From assembly GCF_007860075.1 (NCBI RefSeq), contig NZ_SJPP01000002.1, positions 186,001 to 250,000 of the forward strand: a stretch of 64,000 nt of DNA, read 5' to 3'. This stretch comes from Symmachiella macrocystis (GTDB taxonomy: Bacteria; Planctomycetota; Planctomycetia; Planctomycetales; Planctomycetaceae). A program made the position numbers and the translations under genes. Each line of letters starts with the position of its first letter. The first letter of the stretch is position 1. The notes below the pieces were generated by a model. That model saw only the letters and a list, made by a program, of their open reading frames with translations. It searched no databases and was not told the DNA's origin. Shown piece after piece: positions 35,162 through 44,425 of the stretch.

Positions 35162-35950
35162 TCACGCAGCGGATCCGGCGACTAATTCGAGTGCTTCGCA
35201 AAGGTCGGCGATCGAATCAACGACTCGTCCCGGTTGGTAAGCGAAATTGACCAGATCGTCTCGACAAGTGCCTCCGGAGAGGACCAGCACGGTGTTGTAA
35301 CCCATCTCAACGCCACCCAGGATATCGGTTTCCATGGTGTCGCCAATCATGGTGACCTCGGACGTTGCTAAACCCAATTCTTTGCGCGCGTGACGCATCA
35401 TAATTGGGCTTGGTTTTCCGACGCTGAATGCCTTCTGACCGGTTGCGGTTTCTAGCATGGCCACAATGGCTCCACAGCCTGGTCGAAGTCCGTGTTGGGT
35501 CGGGCAATTCGGATCCATGTTGGTCGCAACCAATTTTGCGCCGTTCAGAATCATTCGGACAGCGGTTTCAATCATTTCAAAGTTGAAAGAACGCCCCTCG
35601 CCGACGACGACATAATCGGGATCGTGGTCGACGATTGAGTAGCCATTGGTATGCAGGGCTTGGGTCAGCCCCCCTTCGCCAATGACATAGGCAGTGCCGC
35701 ACGGTTTTTGCCGTGCTAAAAAGCGGGCCGTCGCCATCGCACAAGTGAATACGTGCTCTTCTTCTACATTGATCCCCATCCGCCGCAATTTTGTGGCGAC
35801 GTCGCGTCGGGTTCGTTGGCTGTTGTTGGTGAGAAACAGAAAGGGAATATCTTCCCGTCTCAGCTTCGATATGAACTCATCCGCGCCCGGAATCAATTCG
35901 CTGCCCCGATAAATCACACCATCCATGTCGATCAAAAATCCGTGGTTCAT
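35162..35950 (-). CDS. HAD-IIA phosphatase (NagD-like)
   Basis: This 262-residue protein starts at ATG 35950 (MNHGFLIDMDGVIYRG). The HAD nucleophile motif is DMDGV at the N-terminus. LTNNSQRTRRDVATKLRRMGI, with the Thr/Asn of motif II, follows, and TMIGDTMETDILGGVEMG is motif IV. The C2A cap places it in subfamily IIA with NagD, 4-nitrophenyl phosphatase and phosphoglycolate phosphatase. The exact phosphoester is unknown. It is convergent with the Gfo/Idh/MocA gene, leaving a 14-bp gap. Confidence 0.88.
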   Translation of the reverse strand: MNHGFLIDMDGVIYRGSELIPGADEFISKLRREDIPFLFLTNNSQRTRRDVATKLRRMGINVEEEHVFTCAMATARFLARQKPCGTAYVIGEGGLTQALHTNGYSIVDHDPDYVVVGEGRSFNFEMIETAVRMILNGAKLVATNMDPNCPTQHGLRPGCGAIVAMLETATGQKAFSVGKPSPIMMRHARKELGLATSEVTMIGDTMETDILGGVEMGYNTVLVLSGGTCRDDLVNFAYQPGRVVDSIADLCEALELVAGSAA

Positions 35951-36414
35951 AACTAGGTCTTTCTCATGTTTTGTTTTGGCCTGAGGCCGCAAACTGCGAG
36001 CGATGGCCGTCCAGTCTTTAAGAGAGTGCAATTGATGTGCCAAACCGAACCGCCCGCCGACACAATGCCATAACCCATTAACACAAAAAGGCTTAAAGCA
36101 TTAACGCAAAATGCACCTCCCACGCATCGGCTTGGTGATGCCGCGCCTAGCGGCATTCCCAAGGAGGTTGACCCGATATTCGGCTAAGCGGGTTGCCAAG
36201 GGAGAATGAAGAGAGAGTTCGTCACGCACCAATCGCCGCCCGAATAATACCCGGGGCATTTGAAGAGTGGATGAACCGTCGAACAGGAATTCATGAAGCC
36301 TGGGCGGAATCTGATCGGGACCGGTTTCTCAACCAATCGCAGGCGGCAATTGATTTACGCTGCGCTGGGCGCGAAATTATGCGCTGCGGTCAATCTGTAA
36401 CTCAGGTGACGTGG
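35951..36414. other. Intergenic region (464 bp) with one hairpin
   Basis: The promoter of the HAD gene and the 3' flank of the LRR gene lie here. A 7-bp stem ATGCCGC/GCGGCAT (36138-36144 and 36150-36156) with a 5-nt loop is present but has no T-run. An open frame spanning 36193 into the LRR gene has no ribosome binding site and overlaps it, so it was not called. Confidence 0.35.
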
Positions 36415-37911
36415 CTACGCGATGACTTTGCAGTCGGGCAACTGTTCTTGCAGTTCTTGAACGCCCGCTTCGGTCAGCTCGGTTTTCTTCAACTCGATCG
36501 TCTTGAGTTTGGTGAGCTTTTTGAGGTGCTCATTCCCCGCATCCGTGATGTGCGTACGGTAGAGCAACAACACCCGAAGATTGGGCAGCGCGGTCAAATG
36601 TTCCAGACCGTCATCGGTAATCGACGTGCGTGACAAGGCCAAGGTTCGAATGCTGGGGAGTTTTTCCAACGCGGCCAAGCCTGCATCACTGATGTTGGTG
36701 GAAATTAAATCCAACGTGTCGAGGTGCGGCAGCTTCTTGATCTTCGCCAATTCCTCGTCGCCAAAATCCTCGACCCCTTCGAAGAACGCTCCCTGGATTT
36801 GGAATTTTTCGTCGGGTAATGCCTCGAGTGATTTGACGTTGAGTACTTTTTTGCCAGCCGTTTGAATTTTGACAAAGCCGCCAACACTCAACATCCACTT
36901 AACGACATCCGCTTCGCCGGTTTTTTTAGGGGCGGGAACCGTCTCGTCATCCGCCGCCAAAAATGCGGCGGCGACATCGTCGTCGTCCATACCTTCATCC
37001 AAAACGGGAAACGGGCTTCCAGAGAATTCCGGTTCCGGTTCATCGGCCGACGTTTCGAGAGTCGGCGCGCCGATATCACCTGCATCCGCCTCGCCTTTTT
37101 TGCGGACCTTCTTTTTCTTACGTTTCTTCTTCCGCCGCGGCGCCGCACGAGCTGGTTGCTGCATCTCTGCGGCACTGCTATCGCCTTCCGCTTCTCCGTC
37201 ATACTGGTAAGCTGAGCCGTCTCCCATTGCGGGACCACTACTTTGCCGTTTGAAGAGGAACAACATCCCCCCTACGACCGCGAGAAAAATCAAACCACCA
37301 CCAACGTAGACTAAAAGGTTGGCGATCGGAAAAGTACTTGGCATCTGTTGAGGCGAAGGGGCCGGATCCGAAGAACCGTCGCCTATCGGGCCAGGTTGTG
37401 GGCCAGGGAATCGTTCAGCACCGGATGGCAACGGAACAGTGTCCCCCGTCAAAGGAAAGATGAATACATTTCCTGCTTCGGTTTCTGCATCGGGCGGCAA
37501 GACCAGTGCGGAGAGTTCTGACTGCGCTTCGTCGCTGTACTTCTCCGGCAGGAGTTGCTTCAAACCCTCCCCACTAAAACTGACCGTCGGCTCAGGGCGT
37601 TGGGGAGAATCGTTGCCACTGACATAGTAATCGACTGTGATCACATACGGCCCCGGCGGCAGTCCCAAACGGTCGCCGTCGCGAATATCATAGCGGCCGC
37701 GGAGATCGGTGACCGCAGCGACCGTTCGCCCTCCCACTTGTTGAGGATGAAAAATGATACGGGCAAATGGTAACGGAGTGTCGTTCAGCGAGACGGCGCC
37801 GGCAACCGGTACCGGGTCGCCACCTATGCCCCCGCAGCCGACGGCACCAGCCATGGCTAGACCGGCGACAATCACCCCCATCAGTCCCAACCGCATATCC
37901 CGGGCCGACAT
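36415..37911 (-). CDS. Leucine-rich-repeat lipoprotein with internal transmembrane helix
   Basis: I chose the ATG at 37911 (MSARDMRLGLMGVIVAGLAMAGAVGCGG), which gives a lipoprotein signal with a Cys after AGAVG and 498 residues. Domains in order: a carboxypeptidase-regulatory-like beta domain common in planctomycete lipoproteins (VAGAVSLNDTPLPFARIIFHP, DLRGRYDI), a Pro-rich linker, one transmembrane helix (LLVYVGGGLIFLAVVGGMLFLF, about residue 212), a Lys/Arg-rich tract (RRKKKRKKKKVRKK), an acidic linker, and four to five RNI-type leucine-rich repeats (ISDAGLAALEKLPSIRTL, ITDDGLEHLTALPNLRVL). By charge the LRR part would face the cytoplasm, unusual for a lipoprotein. The function is unknown. 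Confidence 0.75.
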   Translation of the reverse strand: MSARDMRLGLMGVIVAGLAMAGAVGCGGIGGDPVPVAGAVSLNDTPLPFARIIFHPQQVGGRTVAAVTDLRGRYDIRDGDRLGLPPGPYVITVDYYVSGNDSPQRPEPTVSFSGEGLKQLLPEKYSDEAQSELSALVLPPDAETEAGNVFIFPLTGDTVPLPSGAERFPGPQPGPIGDGSSDPAPSPQQMPSTFPIANLLVYVGGGLIFLAVVGGMLFLFKRQSSGPAMGDGSAYQYDGEAEGDSSAAEMQQPARAAPRRKKKRKKKKVRKKGEADAGDIGAPTLETSADEPEPEFSGSPFPVLDEGMDDDDVAAAFLAADDETVPAPKKTGEADVVKWMLSVGGFVKIQTAGKKVLNVKSLEALPDEKFQIQGAFFEGVEDFGDEELAKIKKLPHLDTLDLISTNISDAGLAALEKLPSIRTLALSRTSITDDGLEHLTALPNLRVLLLYRTHITDAGNEHLKKLTKLKTIELKKTELTEAGVQELQEQLPDCKVIA

Positions 37912-38215
37912 CGTGTTACCCTTCCGCAATGAAGTCACTGTGGCCATTCTCCGCCTGAAAAAAAGTCTGGAATTTGGCAATTCGAGCGCGATTCAAAACG
38001 AGTTCCGCGCCCCCTAGCCTCATCCCAAGACAACGCCCAACTTATAGCGTGCACTTTGGCAGCACTGTTGTCAAGAAGTGTAGAGGCTGGCAATTTTGAT
38101 TTTGCCAGTTCCCTTGAGCGAGCCGGACGGGTGAACGGGCCTCAGCGACCTGACATTTCAAGAAGTCGCTTGACCAAAACGTTGTCCTCCACGCGGAGAA
38201 CGCCCCACTCAACAG
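37912..38215. other. Intergenic region (304 bp)
   Basis: This holds the upstream region of the LRR gene and the 3' flank of the glycosyltransferase operon. I see no promoter, terminator or repeat that I would defend. Confidence 0.3.
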
Positions 38216-39238
38216 CTAATTCGCTTTGCGCAGTGGCGTTGTTGGAAACACGAGCGGACAGGCCTGCGGTTGCTGAATCGACTCTGAAAAGTCGGTGCGA
38301 TGGACCCAGTCGATGAATTCCCGCCGTTGTTGGGAAAGCTGAAAACCGGGTGCGGTATCGCCGTAGGCTCGAAGCTTGACCGTCCGCAGATACAACCCGG
38401 GGGCGATTCGCATGAGGTGCAAAATTGTGATTTTTATCGACCGCCGTACCATGAGGGCGAATAAACCCCAGGGACGTTGCGGCAGGATTCCTTCGTGGTA
38501 CAGCATCCGTAATGCCCGCTTCTGGGCTTTGTTAGTATCAATAGATTTCTGCAAATTGACTTCGCGGTCCTCTTGATACACGGCCGAAGCATCGTTGTCA
38601 TAAAAACCGTTGTAATGGCCGCCCAAGGTCATCACGATCCGAAAATCCTCTCCCGGCCCACCTTTCTCGCGAAAGATGTCATAACCAATCTCCCGGGCCA
38701 ACTCGACCGGACAGGCCAATGTGGAATGCACGAAGAATCGCGGCAGAATGCCCGATGCCGGTAAGAATCCTCGCACGCCTTTGATCCGCAATGTGTTGTC
38801 GACAACGACGGCATATGAACAATAATAATCGTAATCTTGCTTACGGGCCGCTTCGATCCGTTCCAAGCGGTCCGGAAAGTAAATGTCGTCGGCGTCCCAC
38901 AAAACAACCCAATCACCACGGCAGGCTTTGAGCGCTTCGGTCCGCGCATAACCGCGACCTTGGTTTTCCGGATAACTGATGAGGCGAATCCGATCATCGT
39001 CGATCAACCGAACAATCTCGGCGGTCCCGTCTGTGGAGCCGTCGTCCACCACGACCCATTCCCAATCCGTAAACGTTTGCTCTCGGAGTACTCCATAACA
39101 GCGATGGATAAACGCCTCGCCGTTGTAGACAGGAGTCATCACAGAAAATGTTGGTGTCTGCGTGCTACGCGGTTCCTTGGTGGTGGACTCCGCTATCTTA
39201 ATGCTATTCACTGGCTTTGATTCCATCGAAGTTTTCAT
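38216..39238 (-). CDS. Family 2 glycosyltransferase
   Basis: This 340-residue GT-A protein starts at ATG 39238, which overlaps the stop of the upstream GT4 gene by 4 bp (ATGA). The longer frame to 39343 lies within that gene. FSVMTPVYNGEAFIHRCYGVLREQTFTDWEWVVVDDGSTD is the nucleotide-sugar site, and VVLWDADDIYFPDRL contains the DxD-type metal motif. GPGEDFRIVMTLGG supplies the usual ED acceptor-side residues. It probably adds sugars to a surface polysaccharide or lipid. It is translationally coupled to the upstream gene. Confidence 0.9.
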   Translation of the reverse strand: MKTSMESKPVNSIKIAESTTKEPRSTQTPTFSVMTPVYNGEAFIHRCYGVLREQTFTDWEWVVVDDGSTDGTAEIVRLIDDDRIRLISYPENQGRGYARTEALKACRGDWVVLWDADDIYFPDRLERIEAARKQDYDYYCSYAVVVDNTLRIKGVRGFLPASGILPRFFVHSTLACPVELAREIGYDIFREKGGPGEDFRIVMTLGGHYNGFYDNDASAVYQEDREVNLQKSIDTNKAQKRALRMLYHEGILPQRPWGLFALMVRRSIKITILHLMRIAPGLYLRTVKLRAYGDTAPGFQLSQQRREFIDWVHRTDFSESIQQPQACPLVFPTTPLRKAN

Positions 39239-40581
39239 GCGGCATTTCGCCAGATCGTTGTGGGATCTTGAACCGTTTCCGTAGGAACGACCAATTGCAG
39301 ATATCGGTCTGCGATGTTTTCGACTGTGAAGGGACTCATCCATTGAAATAACGTAGCCGCATCGACAGTGGGAGGCGCGGCTATAAATCCGACGACATCA
39401 CGGATGATTCTTTCTTGGTCCAAGAAGTCATTGTGGCGGACCGTCATCGTTGCCGGATGAGTACACAAAAATGCGGCGGAGCTGTCGTGGTCGATCGTCG
39501 TTAAATTGAGAATCGGTTTTCCTGTCGCCGCATAGTCGACAATTTTACTGGGCAACTGATAGCTGGTGGAATTCCCCAAATTGATGAGGACATCGGCATT
39601 CGCGACGGCCTGTTGCGCCGCCGCAGGCGGCACGGTTCCGTGAACTCGCAGTGCGCTGCCGAATTTGCGTTGATACGTGGCGACGATATCGCTGCAATCA
39701 TTGACAAGCCCGTACAGATGCAATTCCAATCCCCGCCGCGGTATTGTTTTGAGCATTTCCCCAAACAGTTCGAATAAAAATCTGGGGTTACGAATGTCGC
39801 GGTACAACGTACCAGTGTAAACCAGTTTGAGGGGTTCGGATTGCAATTGGCGATTCACAGGGCCACACGGCTGCGTCGCCAGTGGCGGGATGACATGAAT
39901 TTTGTCAGCACAATCCGGGAAAAGATCACGATATCGGTCCGCTGTCTCGTCGCTAGTCACTGAGACCGCCGACGAGCCACGAAAGATGCGATGCTCCCAG
40001 GCTGTGTTTTTTCCTCGGTACAGCGCCGTATTGTTCGGGGTGCACTGATCCATGAAGGAAAACGGGTCGCCGACATCGACCAGCCAGGTTGCGTTGCGCA
40101 TCTGCGAACGCAGACGGTGAGCAACTAAGTGCGACGTAAACGGAATCGACACCGAAACGACGGCATCGTAGCGATGTTCCTCGAGCAACCGGCCCGCCGT
40201 CTTAACCGCCGGCGTCTGCCATAGGCAATTGGAATCGGGCCAGTACAGTTTCTTCCAAGTCGCATCGTGACAGGCACGCGCTATTTTTTTTAATGAATGG
40301 CGTCCGACGTGTTGTGTTTCGCTGGACCGGCGATCCGTTTTCGGTGAAGCAATCGCACCGCCCGGACGCAGCAGTCCTCTCATGCGTTCGGTGAGGTTCC
40401 CCCCGACGCGGCGAATATGGAGTTGATTGTGGCATTCTTCACGCGGTTGTCCCGGCGCCCACCCGCTGATTACGTCGACGTGATGCCCCATTGCCGCCCA
40501 GCGCTGAGCAATGGCACCCCAACGAACGGCCCGTGGATTGACGGTGGGGGGATAGGAATAGGCGAGAACCAAAAACCGCAT
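39235..40581 (-). CDS. Family 4-type (GT-B) glycosyltransferase
   Basis: This 448-residue protein starts at ATG 40581 (MRFLVLAYSYPPTVNPRAVRWG), the usual opening of WcaI/GT4-like enzymes. The N-terminal Rossmann domain has RWAAMGHHVDVISG, and the C-terminal one has LKLVYTGTLYRDIRNPRFLFELF and ADVLINLGNSTSYQLPSKIVDYAATGKPIL with the nucleotide-sugar-binding Glu position replaced by Lys/Ser. No transmembrane segment is seen. It is the first gene of the pair with the GT2 gene, so both likely act on the same surface glycan. Confidence 0.87.
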   Translation of the reverse strand: MRFLVLAYSYPPTVNPRAVRWGAIAQRWAAMGHHVDVISGWAPGQPREECHNQLHIRRVGGNLTERMRGLLRPGGAIASPKTDRRSSETQHVGRHSLKKIARACHDATWKKLYWPDSNCLWQTPAVKTAGRLLEEHRYDAVVSVSIPFTSHLVAHRLRSQMRNATWLVDVGDPFSFMDQCTPNNTALYRGKNTAWEHRIFRGSSAVSVTSDETADRYRDLFPDCADKIHVIPPLATQPCGPVNRQLQSEPLKLVYTGTLYRDIRNPRFLFELFGEMLKTIPRRGLELHLYGLVNDCSDIVATYQRKFGSALRVHGTVPPAAAQQAVANADVLINLGNSTSYQLPSKIVDYAATGKPILNLTTIDHDSSAAFLCTHPATMTVRHNDFLDQERIIRDVVGFIAAPPTVDAATLFQWMSPFTVENIADRYLQLVVPTETVQDPTTIWRNAA

Positions 40582-41013
40582 ACCGCTGTATTGTCCGGTC
40601 CGGCGACCGGTCCTTGACAAAGTGATTCGAGATCATCCATGAACGCGAAACTGGCTGCACTAACAGGAACGACGAACGTGTGGATCCCGCCCGACCGGAA
40701 GACCCCCGATTCTGAGATGCGATCCGCGCGTAACCTATCAATATCGCTGTTTTTTCGCAAGACCGCTTGAGTTGTATAGGGGGCTCAGGACATCGTGGAA
40801 CACTCAATTGACACAGGCCGTTTCCAACCGAATTGTTTTGGTCCACTGAACCTGGCGAATTACTTCATGCCCCAAGCGGGAGACGGTCGATACGGGTTGT
40901 AACGATTGCGCGGGTCGTGTGGCTCCGCTGCGGGTATCTCAAATCCCGCTGCCGCACAATTTCGTCCGATCAGCACATCGTCACTAGCCAAACATCGCCA
41001 AGCCGGAGCGATC
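40582..41013. other. Intergenic region between divergent glycan genes (432 bp)
   Basis: Promoters for the minus-strand glycosyltransferase pair and the plus-strand sulfotransferase-like fusion must be here. GGAG at 41004-41007 is the ribosome binding site of the latter. I see no consensus promoter or gene. Confidence 0.35.
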
Positions 41014-42411
41014 ATGCCCAAATCCACAGTTGCCATTGTGACGTTCGTTGCCAGCGGACAAGAAGCTGCTTACGTCCAATGCACCGAGTCGATCAAACGC
41101 GCCTACCAAACCAATAATGGCGGCTTCGCAAACCTGATCGCACTGCGGATCGACGATCACAACGGCACGATGAGTGTGTCCCAGGCTAGAAATCTTGCCG
41201 TGGGAGCCGCCGCATCGCGCGGTGCGGACTGGGTCCTGTGCATCGATGCCAAAGACCTGCTCGCCGCTAATGCGCTGGGCGACATCAAACCGTTTCTCGA
41301 CGACTACGATGCCATTTGGGGCCAGTTGTACACGTTCCAAGAGGGAAGTAGCGAAGCGATCAAACGCGAGCCGCAGATCGACCACACCGATTCCTTTGCG
41401 GAACTGCTGACCTACCGCCCGGAAGCGTCGCTGCAGTCCGGGCACATGCTGAAAACGAGCGTCGCTCAGCAGTTTCTGCATGATGAGTCGCTATCGGAGG
41501 GCCACGAATTTGATCAATTCCTGCGGATCTGGGAACAAGGCCGCTGTGTGAAGATCCCACATCCGATTTCACTACACCGGATCGACGGCAACGAGTCGGA
41601 GCAGAATGCCGTGGCGAAACGAGTGCTCACGAAATTTCGAATCAAACACGGGGCGACTGAGGGGACTGCGCCCCAAGAAGTCGACTACGGAATGGACTTC
41701 ACCCTCTTCGGTTTGATCGGCTGTGGAACCCGCGAAATCGCCGAACTGATGACGATTCCCAATCAACGCATCATCCTCGACGAACCGGCCATTCTGGGCC
41801 ACGAATGGGCCCGGCACGTTCACACACAACTGCGCAAGTGTGGTATTGAAATTGATGAGCAAGACTGGACCCGAAAAAAGTACCTAACCTTTCAAGAGTT
41901 CTTCGACGTGCAGGTCTTGCCGAAACTAGCTGCCATTCCTCAATGGGGATTGCGAACAACACGTTTGGAGGGCTGGCAACAGTTGCTCGAAACCTATCCG
42001 CCTCGGAACCTAGTTTTGTGCGTACGCGACATTCGCGATGTCGTATTGTCGCACGTTGATGTGGCGCTGCGGATGGGAATTCCGATTGATGGCTCGTTTG
42101 TCGAACACCGCACACGGACCTCGGCAGCGGCCTTGATGGAAATCTCACAGCGACCGCACATTCTTATCCGCTACGAAGAGTTAGCAACCCCCGGCGGCTT
42201 GCAACGGCTGCCTGAAACACTGGGCGTTGAAATTCCCGGACCTGCCGGCGAAAGCGTGCCGTTGGCCGATGGCCCGGCAGAGCGGCATTTGCTGGAGCGC
42301 CGACCGGAATTGGTCGCATTCGTGAATCGTGTTTGGAGCACATGCGACGACTACTGCCGCACTTTCGGCTACGAACGGCCTAGTACGGCGGCGCACAACC
42401 AAGTAGCCTAA
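41014..42411 (+). CDS. Two-domain protein: GT-A-like N-terminus fused to a sulfotransferase-like C-terminus
   Basis: This 465-residue protein starts at ATG 41014 (MPKSTVAIVTFVASGQEAAY). Residues ~1-200 look like a family-2 glycosyltransferase core (SQARNLAVGAAASRGADWVLCIDAKDLLAANALGDIKPFL), with CIDAKD in the place of the DxD motif. Residues ~230-460 resemble PAPS-dependent sulfotransferases: FTLFGLIGCGTREIA for the 5'-phosphosulfate loop, NLVLCVRDIRDVVLSHVDVALRMG for the 3'-phosphate motif (RDxRDVxxS), and HILIRYEEL. The loop lacks the usual KxGTT Lys. If both domains are active it could glycosylate or sulfate surface polysaccharide. Both activities are inferred from motifs. Confidence 0.65.
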   Translation: MPKSTVAIVTFVASGQEAAYVQCTESIKRAYQTNNGGFANLIALRIDDHNGTMSVSQARNLAVGAAASRGADWVLCIDAKDLLAANALGDIKPFLDDYDAIWGQLYTFQEGSSEAIKREPQIDHTDSFAELLTYRPEASLQSGHMLKTSVAQQFLHDESLSEGHEFDQFLRIWEQGRCVKIPHPISLHRIDGNESEQNAVAKRVLTKFRIKHGATEGTAPQEVDYGMDFTLFGLIGCGTREIAELMTIPNQRIILDEPAILGHEWARHVHTQLRKCGIEIDEQDWTRKKYLTFQEFFDVQVLPKLAAIPQWGLRTTRLEGWQQLLETYPPRNLVLCVRDIRDVVLSHVDVALRMGIPIDGSFVEHRTRTSAAALMEISQRPHILIRYEELATPGGLQRLPETLGVEIPGPAGESVPLADGPAERHLLERRPELVAFVNRVWSTCDDYCRTFGYERPSTAAHNQVA

Positions 42412-42489
42412 CGGCTACGAGTATCGCGCAGAATCGCCGCTGAAACCGTAGGGCTACGTTCCGAGCATGGTTGCTCGGGACATCACGAT

Positions 42490-43284
42490 TCAAACCGTCA
42501 GCAGTGCATGCAGCCACATGGGATTCTCATTGGGGCCGTTTTCCACCAAGGCCTTCGTGACGGTGAATCCTGCGTTCCGAATCGCCGAAATCCACCACTG
42601 CGGCTCTTTGACGGTCAGATGCAAAGGTTCGCCGAGGATCTTTTGCCCGTAACCGTCGGGAAACAGAGCAATGCCTAAATAGGCGGCCTTCGCCGTGCAC
42701 TGACGAAGGTTCTCCAAACAAGCAGGGACTTGATGTGTGGGGATGTGCTCCATGACGTCGGTGCAGATCACGCCGTCGTAGATCTCCCCGAATTCTGCCA
42801 AATTCCACAGACAGCCGACGGTGAGAATTTCGTCGCGGATCGCGTCAAAAAATGGGTCGAGACAATTCGCGGAGATGTCAAACCCATGCAGATCGAATTC
42901 CTCGGGGAATTCGGTCATGATTTGTTGCATCAGCTGCCCAGAACCGCAACCGGCATCTAGGATTGTCCGCACTTGGTGCTGGCGGAAATAACCGATGAGA
43001 TCGACCAGCTGCGCGCCCTGCAAACCGGGCGAAAATCGGCGGTAGTCGTCGCACTGCCACACCTGCTCATATTTGCGACGTTCTTGATCAATTTGCTGGT
43101 CCACACCAGCCGTCGGCTGGGAGGCCGGTTGGCGGAGTTGCTTGGCGATGCTCAGCAGTGATCGTGTCGCTGCCGGATGAGTGGGATTGATTCGCAAGAC
43201 GGCGCGAAACGACTGCGTCGCCTCCACCAGTTGCCCCTGGCTGTGTTGCGCCGTTCCTTTGCGCAAGAGATCATCCGTGATCAT
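42490..43284 (-). CDS. TPR plus class I SAM-dependent methyltransferase
   Basis: This 264-residue protein has an N-terminal TPR unit (RKGTAQHSQGQLVEATQSFRAVLRINPTHPAATRSLLSI) followed by a methyltransferase domain. SAM motif I is ILDAGCGSGQLMQQI, the acidic residue ends GFDISANCL, and motif III is DGVICTDVMEHIP. The protein begins at ATG 43284. The TPR-plus-methyltransferase layout is common in surface-glycan clusters and matches the neighbouring glycosyltransferase and sulfotransferase-like genes. The substrate is unknown. Confidence 0.82.
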   Translation of the reverse strand: MITDDLLRKGTAQHSQGQLVEATQSFRAVLRINPTHPAATRSLLSIAKQLRQPASQPTAGVDQQIDQERRKYEQVWQCDDYRRFSPGLQGAQLVDLIGYFRQHQVRTILDAGCGSGQLMQQIMTEFPEEFDLHGFDISANCLDPFFDAIRDEILTVGCLWNLAEFGEIYDGVICTDVMEHIPTHQVPACLENLRQCTAKAAYLGIALFPDGYGQKILGEPLHLTVKEPQWWISAIRNAGFTVTKALVENGPNENPMWLHALLTV

Positions 43285-43405
43285 GCTGCAAACCCCATCT
43301 CAATACATTGCCAACATTGCCCCACAAAGACCATATCGGTCTCAGGGGGCGGTATTCATCAGGCAACGACAAAATGCGACGATTCCACACGGCAGGCCGA
43401 TGGGG

Positions 43406-44068
43406 TCATTGCGCTGCCGCAGCTTCATAAAGTCGCGGCATCTCGTCCGGCTTGGATTGGCGGAAGACGAACTCATTTCCCGGATGTAGCATGTAGGTCG
43501 TGGTGCCTGCGGTCGTGATTCGGCGATATTCCACCGGATAATTCACTGTTTCAGAAGCCCCAGCCAACAGTAACCGAGGACGCGTCCAGCCCATGCCATA
43601 GCCGCGAAGTTGGAACAGGACGGCCTGATCAGCTTTATTGGTCAGGCGCACCAAAGGCAGTGTTTGATAGTTGGGGACCATCGACAATTCCGCGTCGATG
43701 CGTTGCCGCCAGAACTCTCGAACGCGGGCCGCACGCGCCGCAGCAACGTCACGCTGCGTTTGAGCCGCTTGGTCGTAGAGTTCAAGTTCTTCTAGATAGC
43801 GTTGTACCAGACGAGCGGTCCGGGTATTGGGATATTTGGCGATCAACTGCCGTGCCTTGTCTTTGCGTTGCGTGATCTCCAGATCGTTCCATTTGTCCAA
43901 TTCATGCCGAATCTCCGCTTCGGTCAACTGGGGAGTAGTAACCGCTTCGGCCGGCGGCACGAAAATGTCGTTGTCTTGGGCGTGAGCGACATTCGACAGC
44001 GTTCCCAGGGGGAGGGCTACCACACAGCCGAGAAACGCGAGAGCAAATATTGAGTTGATTTGGGCCAT
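43406..44068 (-). CDS. Exported protein of unknown function
   Basis: This 220-residue protein starts at ATG 44068 (MAQINSIFALAFLGCVVALPLGTLSNVAHAQ), a signal peptide with an AHA-Q cleavage site. The middle is helical and charged (LTEAEIRHELDKWNDLEITQRKDKARQLIAKYPNTRTARLVQRYLEEL), and the C-terminal half is beta-rich (VRLTNKADQAVLFQLRGYGMGWTRPRLLLAGASETVNYPVEYRRIT). No named domain was recognised. The gap from 44069 to 44425 holds no gene. Confidence 0.65.
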   Translation of the reverse strand: MAQINSIFALAFLGCVVALPLGTLSNVAHAQDNDIFVPPAEAVTTPQLTEAEIRHELDKWNDLEITQRKDKARQLIAKYPNTRTARLVQRYLEELELYDQAAQTQRDVAAARAARVREFWRQRIDAELSMVPNYQTLPLVRLTNKADQAVLFQLRGYGMGWTRPRLLLAGASETVNYPVEYRRITTAGTTTYMLHPGNEFVFRQSKPDEMPRLYEAAAAQ

Positions 44069-44425
44069 GACGTTCTCTCCGAAGGGAATCACTGGGTTCG
44101 GGTCGATTGAGAGTAGGAAATCGCGGCGGCGGAAATTCACCCGGGCGACACAATCCCCCTATTATACCTCGCATTTTTCATCAATGCGGGCAAAAATTAT
44201 CGGGATCGCCTTGGTCCGGAAAAATCGCGACTTCTGGAGTCACAAGAATGTTTTGTCCCCATAAAATCGTTGCAAAATGAAGAAATCCGGCGAATGTGGC
44301 CCCAAACCGGGCTCAGACGTGAGCTATGTTTTATTGTGCGCCCGGTTTTACGTCGTTCGACGTGGGCATTTGTCCGTCAGTACCGTCATTGTCCCACTTG
44401 CGCCGACTGATTTAGCGACTCACTT
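44069..44425. other. Intergenic region between divergent genes (357 bp)
   Basis: This separates two divergently transcribed genes and should carry both promoters. AT-rich patches near 44175-44215 and 44255-44285 are the likeliest places, but no consensus pair stands out. Confidence 0.3.

Noticed and set aside
36193-36633. Plus-strand open frame of 146 codons overlapping the LRR gene end
   Set aside because: It has no ribosome binding site, its second half is antisense to the LRR gene, and the protein has no coherent pattern.
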